Assembly: GCA_949752795.1 (NCBI GenBank)
Contig: OX457061.1
Span: 126,242,530 to 126,306,529 of the forward strand
DNA from: Hyperoodon ampullatus
Lineage: Eukaryota > Chordata > Mammalia > Artiodactyla > Ziphiidae
Direction of reading: 5' to 3'
DNA: 64,000 nt
The notes beneath the pieces are model-generated. The model was not told where the DNA came from, made no database searches, and worked only from the letters and a program-made list of their open reading frames with translations. A program made the position numbers and the translations under genes. Shown here one piece after another: positions 58,084 to 64,000 of the stretch (position 1 is its first letter; the number at the start of each line of letters is the position of its first letter).

Positions 58084-60038
58084 CTAAATCAGAGAGAAGA
58101 GTCACGTCACCGGCCTCGGTCCACGCGGTACAAAGTCCCCCAAGCCCCACGTCTTATCCCCTCTCCAGTAAGGCGCCCAGAAGACAGTGATGTGTTTACC
58201 ACAGAGCTAAAAATGGAGCCTATGCCCAATTCAATTCCATATAAAACAAAGAACATCTGGAAGTAAGTACGTATGATATTTCAAACTGTCCTCAGGTCCT
58301 ATGATCCAAAACAAAACCAAACCAAACCAACTACGAAGATGAATTTCCTTCTCTCTTCTCTTGGGGTGGGGAGAAGAAAGAAAAAGGCAACTGTCATTCC
58401 TAAATCATTCATAAAAAGTACACGTGACGGCACACGGATCCCTCTGTCTGGTGGGGCACTTCTCAGAAGGGCAGCCGCACGGGCGGGGAGCAGCTGCAAG
58501 GTCACTCGGCCTCTTAGCAAACGAGTGACGGAGGAAGGGCGCCCTCGCCACACAGCCCCGGGCTCTCCCTCCGCAGCTCTGGGCAACCGTCCTCCGACTG
58601 AGCACTGACGGTCCAGTCACATGTTTGGTTAAAAAAATAGGAGCAAAGCAAAGTCCCCGTCATCATCCTCTGGTGATGGAGGGGGACCCTGCAGATCTCT
58701 CGCTGACAAAGTACAGTAGAGACAAGGCAGCCCATTATGAGATATTCTCTATTTAATATTAAATGAAAGGTTGTTTTAACGAGGTTTTCCCTTAAGGTAC
58801 TCAACCTTTAAAAGGCAGTCTGTTGCCTTGAAGGAAGAAATTCAACAGTATGAATAAAACTGCAAAAAATACACAAGTTGCTTTGTCTAAATAGTATCCA
58901 ATCAGTCAGTTTAAGAATTAGCTCTTTTTCCCCCCGAAAGGTTTAACAAACGAGAAACTTCTCACAATTTAAAATTTAGGGTATCCACAAGGGACAGAAT
59001 CAGATTCAAGTTTGTAAATAAATAAACGATGCGAGAGATCCCCCCGCAGCGAATTGTGTCCATGATATTAAATGGAAACAGACACTGGTCAGAGTATCTA
59101 TAATTAACGTATGGCAGTTAACTATAGATACACAGGTAAACGAGGAAGAACAGAAGAAACAGATACAGGGAAAGACTGGGAAGAAAAGAAAGGTGAAAGC
59201 GTGACCTTTTGACCATCCAGAGGACTCCCTACAGAAGCATGAGGAGACCCAGGGTCCTGCAATGGTAGAAAAAAAGAAGTGAAGCCAGTAACAGAAGCAG
59301 CAAGAATCTCACAAGATTTCTAGCTTTACGTGAAACTGTGGTGGTAGCAATATTTAACACAGAGAAACTTTCAGATTTTGAACGCTGATCCATTTCTTAA
59401 GAGATACGAGAAAGAGTTTACTTGATCCTTTAAACTTGTGTTAAAAAGCTTTCTTTTATCTCAGAACTACATCTGGAGACTCCAAACAGAAGCAGTGGAG
59501 ATTAAAAAACAGTTTACTTACATCAGATCCATGAAGTGACTTTTTTTTTGGTGTTATCAGGGGAACAAAATGTTAGCATTTTAGGTTCTCTGCTGATTAG
59601 TGCTTTATAACTACATACATGGAGGAAAACAGAGTCTTTTCTGTACACAGGTATTTTACCTGGACGAGATATTAAGATCATAATTGGAAATAGTCACTAG
59701 TGATTTCAGACAATTTCAGGGAACATATGTTCTTCCACACAAACCTGTTCTGCATGACAGCCCAGGACAGGAAAAACAGAAAGATACTTGAAAGGAGAGA
59801 AACGAATCGATAAGAAGATAAAAAGAACAGGCGTCACCGACTGAAATAAATCCCAGCACTCACTCAGCGCAGTACGTGCTCAATAAACGCTGGCTTGGAG
59901 GCGGATGTGATGACAGCGCTGTTTCCTCTGCCCCGCCCTCTGCTCTCCACAGAGCTGACCCCAAGCCTGTCCGTGAGGAGGGCGGGGACAGGGGACAGGG
60001 GAATCTGCTCCCCTGAGGAGCCAGGAGCAATGGGGTAC
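58084..60038 (-). other. PALLD: PALLD intron, 2.0 kb
   Basis: GT/AG intron without a recognised SINE or L1. A short MIR-like word (gtacgtgctcaataaacgctggc) lies near 59872. Otherwise I see nothing in it. Confidence 0.8.
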
Positions 60039-60137
60039 CTGGCTGGCCGCCTCCTCTTCAGGCTCCTGGACGTGGAAGACGGTCGCGCTGTCGGCACCCA
60101 GCAGCCGCCGAGCCATCCTTTCCTCGTAGGTCAACCT
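60039..60137 (-). CDS. PALLD: PALLD coding exon: RLTYEERMARRLLG segment
   Basis: 99 bp, 33 residues, phase 0 at both ends (acceptor TCTAG|AGG, donor CAG|GTACCC). It starts RLTYEERMARRLLGAD, a block shared across the palladin, myopalladin and myotilin family, and ends in an acidic stretch (VQEPEEEAASQ) that links the helix to Ig3. Because both ends are in phase 0, skipping this exon would keep the frame. Confidence 0.96.
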
Positions 60138-63100
60138 CTAGACAAAGCAAGTCACAGAAATCAGAAAAATCACAATGCTACCACACCTTAAGAAAAAGGG
60201 TTGAAAAAGCAAACACGCTGGCCGTTCTCTGGAACTGCGCCCTCTCCGCCGTCGATGCCTGTACGCACGGGAGTCCTGTCCTCCCGTTCAGCTGCTCTCA
60301 CCGGCCCTTCTGGTCCTGACCCTGGGTTCGGAGGTGGGGTGACCCATCCTGAGAGCCACCAACTGACAGAGCACAGACTGAGTAACAGGGCAGAAGTCAC
60401 CTAAAAGTACGAGTCATATATTTACCCCTCACGATAAACATAGAGAAAAAAGATATTTAAACAGCAAAATGTTCTTTTTACGGGAAATGTTATTTTCATA
60501 GCCATCCACAGGCTTCCGAACTGCCTGGTCAGCTCTGAGCCTGATGAGAGTTTCAGGCCAGCGGGCAGTGACGGTCCTCTCTGCTTGGACAGCACCTCCC
60601 AGGGGCTGGGTACCCGAGGTGAACACAAGCACATGTAGTAATCCACAAAGAATGACTGCACACGCGGGTCTGGCAGAGGGGCCGTGAGAGACGCCTGCTG
60701 AGCTGACACCCACGACCCACGCTCCTGCTTGGGGAGACTGTCTGCAAAGAGGGCGGGAAGGCTTCTGCATCGACCGACTGGCGCTTTGGGCCAAACACAA
60801 GAGAAATGTCCACGTTCGTGTTCTGTCTGCTGGGTGGATGGCCGCTCTTGAGCGCTGGCTCTAATAGGACCGTCGGCCCGTCGGGGGCATTTTAAAAACA
60901 AGCATTTGATTCAAGATGGAGAGTAACTAGTAAGGCAGAATCCAAAAAAAAAAAAAAAGAAAAAAAAAACCTGCAAAAGTTATTTCAGATAAACTTCCAA
61001 ACTTGTGAATCTAGACACAGATTCTACTGGAAACTATCTAATCAGGAAAATATGTTGGGTAAACTGCTGATTTCCAGCAATTGCTGGTTCCAGTCCCAGC
61101 AGAGACCGGGAAGAGAAATAAGACAAGTGCCAAATGACAAAAGACCTGAAGTTCCAGTTATTTCATTTCGTAAAGAAGGGGCCGAGGATGAGAAGAGGTA
61201 CAGGCAGTGTCTGCTGCGTGGGATGTCTCGTAGTAAGTTGTTGTGTAATGTTCTCACGTGTGTTAAAAAATCATGAATTCAGGGCTTCCCTGGTGGCGCA
61301 GTGGTTGAGAGTCCGCCTGCCGATGCAGGGGACACGGGTTCGTGCCCCGGTCTGGGAAGATCCCACATGCCGCGGAGCGGCTGGGCCCGTGTGCCGTGGC
61401 CGCTGAGCCTGCGCGTCCGGGGCCTGTGCTCCACAGGAGGGGAGGCCACAGCAGTAAGAGGCCCGCGTACCGCAAAAAATAAATAAATAAATAAATAAAT
61501 CATGAATTCAGTTTTCAGAGAGAGTTTTAAATACCTGTTCTCTGAAAAGCCTTCCTAACGTCTGCAGGGAGGACTATACGAGCATCATAGGGAGGACTGG
61601 AGTGATGCCACCCTGTTCCTTTGGAGCAGAAGCATCATTTGACACCCAGGCCTTCACCAGATGTACCTGCTACCACCAGGAACCAAAGTCACTTCATAGT
61701 TTTGTTTCTAAACTACTATGCCGTGTGGATCGACGAGCTCTAAGAAGCCAGAAATAAGTATGGAATGATGTGCAACATCAGAAAAAGCTGTTTCAGGGTC
61801 TCATTTTCTAAGAAAGGAAACCTTACTTTTCTTGTCTTTTTTAAACTCTCAAATGTGGAAATCTATGGAAAATACTGGAAATGTCATTCACTGCTAAACA
61901 GACAAATACCAAAAAATATATTTATACACGAGATATATGATATATATATAACAAATATAAATACACATAGTATAATGTAAGAGCTTATACAAGTCTTACT
62001 TTTTAACCAAGAGTTAGTCCATAAGGAATATTTAAACAAGCAACCAAAAAAAAAAAAAGAAAAAAAAAAACCCTGGAGAGATGCCTTTACCTGGACTGAA
62101 AAAGTTCCCATAAGTATTTGTTTTAATCCATCAAAGGCTCTGGTTGACAGAGCCACAGGGCAAACTTCCAGAATACGTGCATTTACACGTGCAACCACTT
62201 ACTTCAGGGAGAATATATGTTCCCTTGGTGAAAATCTTCTCTTCGAAATCACTAACCAACACAAGCACTCATCAGCATTTTAATCTTCCTGAGCTCAGAT
62301 CAGGACGCCCTAATAATTAAAACCAGCATCCAACACCCTCCTCTGGTCCCCATCTTTCCGATCAAACGTGGCCTGTGCTCACATTTTTATCTATCAATGC
62401 TTGATAATTACAATTCCTAGAAAACTTAATTAGTACAGAGACTCTCCTGAAAAAGGTGTCTGAGGGAGATTTTATACTAAGAGGCCCTTTTCTGCTTCTA
62501 CTTAAGAGCCGGGCAAATTTCCCCATAGTAAAGCACAACAGGCTCCTTTTCCCTACCTGAGATCTCATTTACTAGACTTGCTTTTCCTGTCCCCTTGAAG
62601 TACTCTGATGTGATAAGAAAAGGGTCAGTAACCCCCCCAAAAACAAACAAAAAAGACTGGCAAGGAAACATGAAGTCCACTGGAGGAAACATCTTCTGTG
62701 CACACTGTTACCAGAGCTACTCTGGTCGACTTCACAATTCGGCAGCCTTGAAACAGAATTACTATTTTCTTCTTGAGTTGAGCTGTCCTGCCCTGACAGA
62801 CTAGAACGAGGATGGGAGGCAAGCCTCCTCTTTCAGGTGACGGAATCCGTATCTCCTAACAGTCTAGACTCCAGCCATGGGCTCCTAAGGAAAGATGCTT
62901 TTTGTGCAGAAGCAGTGCAGGGCACGGAATCCAAATTCTGCTTCTGGAAGTTTAATTCCAATTCACTGCTTCCGGCAGAGACAGGTCACCGGGGGGCGTG
63001 GCTCTCCCACGCCCACCCCTCCAGCGGCATTTGCTCCTTTTTCTCTGCAAGGTCGCAGGTCCTCACTGTCCTCCTCCCGGCCTCACCCTCAGTCCTGCCC

Positions 63101-63338
63101 CCCTCCCTTCCCTGCAACCTGCTGTGATGCCCCAGGAACGGTCCATGACAGGAGGCAGCAGAAGGCAGCCTTCTCCCCTCCCCCGCTTCCCGGACCCAAG
63201 CCTCAACACGCAGAGGAACCTGGGGGCTCGGGGTACCGGGCCAGCGGTGAGGACGCGTCTCGGGACCTTAGGCCCGGGGGAGGGGGAAGGGCTCGGGGCA
63301 GCTCCAGACCCCGCCCACCCCGCCCACCCGCCCCGTAC
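60138..63338 (-). other. PALLD: PALLD intron, 3.2 kb, with a young SINE
   Basis: Contains the CHR SINE at 61282-61497 and A-rich runs at 60943-60970 and 62046-62071. The rest shows no recognised element. Confidence 0.8.
61282..61497 (+). mobile_element. short GC-rich CHR SINE with (AAAT)n tail
   Basis: Head gggcttccctggtggcgcag, body with intact CpGs (gccgcggagcggctggg) and an aataaataaataaataaat tail. The duplication aatcatgaattca lies on both sides (ending 61281 and 61511). It is antisense to PALLD. Confidence 0.95.
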
Positions 63339-63474
63339 CGGCTGCCCGTTGTTCAGCAGGTCCTCCTTGAAGCGCAACTTCCGCTCCAGGTCCTGGATGA
63401 CGGCATCCTTCGAGCCCTGGATCTCCTCGTCCGAGGCCATCCGGGCAGTTCTGCTGGCCTTCTTGGGAAATCCC
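63339..63474 (-). CDS. PALLD: PALLD coding exon: alpha-actinin-binding-type helix
   Basis: 136 bp. The first base completes a codon from the upstream exon, then 45 residues follow from GFPKKASRTARMASDEE to LLNNGQP. The segment DAVIQDLERKLRFKED is an amphipathic charged helix. In palladin this region is reported to contact the calmodulin-like EF hands of alpha-actinin, in a titin-Z-repeat-like manner. The acceptor is CACAG|GGGA and the donor CCG|GTACGG, giving a phase 1 start and phase 0 end. Two CTGAC motifs sit 19 and 25 nt upstream of the exon. A 294-residue plus-strand frame across this exon is an antisense shadow. Confidence 0.96.
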
Positions 63475-64000
63475 CTGTGGGCAAGCTCAGGGTCAGGGTC
63501 AGGGTCGGGGTCGGGGCCAGGCACGCACCTCCTGGCCCAGCACCACCCACCCTAACAGCCACGCCTGTCCCGCTGGGTGTGCGACCAGGGACACTGACGG
63601 GAACCGGTGCCCAGATAAAGTCCGTACACCTAGGGCGCACCCGCCGGGGTGAGATGAGGGCCAAGGCCGGGGAAGCGGCAACAACTACGTGGCGCTGTTT
63701 ATGCCCAGACCTGGGTTTCCACCGTGTTAGGTCTGGGACTTCGGGCAAGCTTCCCAACACGTGTCATAAACAGGTGTAACAACACCCAGCACCACACGAG
63801 ACCATCAACAGGGTTTCAGGGAGAACAGCCTTCCGCATCCTTCCCTCCACTCAGCCCTCTGGTCCTCGGCCACCAGTCTACTCAGCATCAGGGCCCCGCG
63901 CGCCCTGAGCAGACGTGAATCCTGCCCACTCCGCCCTCCTCCTCTGTCCTGCCCTGGTTGGGTGCAGGGTGCAGGCCTGACTGGGGCACTGAAGCCACGT
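63475..64000 (-). other. PALLD: PALLD intron upstream of the first exon in the window
   Basis: GC-rich intronic sequence that continues beyond the window. Next to the acceptor lies a short hexamer-like repeat, plus ggtcagggtcagggtcgggg, whose minus strand repeats CTGACC and then CCGACC. I see no further exon of palladin in this stretch. Confidence 0.7.

Larger units (their letters stand above)
32648..64000 (-). other. PALLD: PALLD gene, 3' half (palladin)
   Basis: Palladin is an actin-associated scaffold of stress fibres, focal adhesions and Z-discs. It binds alpha-actinin, VASP-type regulators and F-actin. Ten coding exons here give 504 residues of the C-terminus with no stop, no frameshift and canonical GT/AG at every intron. 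They match the palladin C-terminus in order and residue text, including the tail that ends VESEDL. The span covers the C-terminal Ig3-Ig5 module shared by the long and 90-kDa isoforms. The N-terminal Ig domains and proline-rich regions must lie beyond position 64000. Myopalladin and myotilin are the close relatives; the tail and the Ig5-to-tail linker favour palladin. Confidence 0.97.

Noticed and set aside
62895..63779. A 294-residue plus-strand frame
   Set aside because: GC-rich frame antisense to a PALLD exon and its introns, Arg/Pro/Gly-rich, with no domain and no start context.

Overview
The window is nuclear genomic DNA from a cetacean, most likely a toothed whale. It holds spliced GT/AG exons of a mammalian muscle and cytoskeletal gene. 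It also holds many copies of tRNA-derived CHR-type SINEs that open with gggcttccctggtggcgcag, a family known from whales and their relatives, and long, repeatedly nested L1 LINEs. No bacterial, plasmid or organelle features are present. Nearly all long open frames are L1 fragments, GC-rich antisense shadows or tandem repeats.

The one host gene is PALLD (palladin), on the minus strand. Its last ten coding exons lie between 63474 and 34661, followed by a 3'UTR ending near 32648. All nine introns have GT donors and AG acceptors, the phases close exactly, and the exons join into 504 uninterrupted C-terminal residues plus a stop. This part encodes an alpha-actinin-binding-type helix, then immunoglobulin I-set domains Ig3, Ig4 and Ig5 and the conserved C-terminal tail. 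Upstream exons lie to the right of the window.

Layout: 1-2700 is non-genic DNA with a GC-rich 20-bp minisatellite and one SINE. 2.7-18.0 kb is one ancient L1 split by a younger L1 (itself carrying a SINE), a full-length 7.2-kb L1 with target-site duplications, and two SINEs. 18.0-31.3 kb is a dense block of further nested L1s, two more SINEs and an unclassified 1.1-kb insert. 31.3-32.2 kb resembles an ancient L1 5'UTR just past the PALLD poly(A) site. 32.6-64 kb is PALLD, with SINEs, MIRs and L1 pieces in its introns.

No previously undescribed protein system is visible. The most unusual features are structural: (1) a 47-bp minisatellite of ten identical units that grew out of the 3' splice-site tract of a PALLD exon and gives about 546 nt of AG-free, pyrimidine-rich pre-mRNA; (2) a 41-nt 5S rRNA-like fragment inside an old L1 tail, flanked by a 9-bp repeat; (3) an identical 5-nt deletion in ORF1 of two L1 copies that have different 5'UTRs; (4) a strong CpG island inside a late PALLD intron; (5) repeated branch-point motifs at the acceptor of the first exon in the window.
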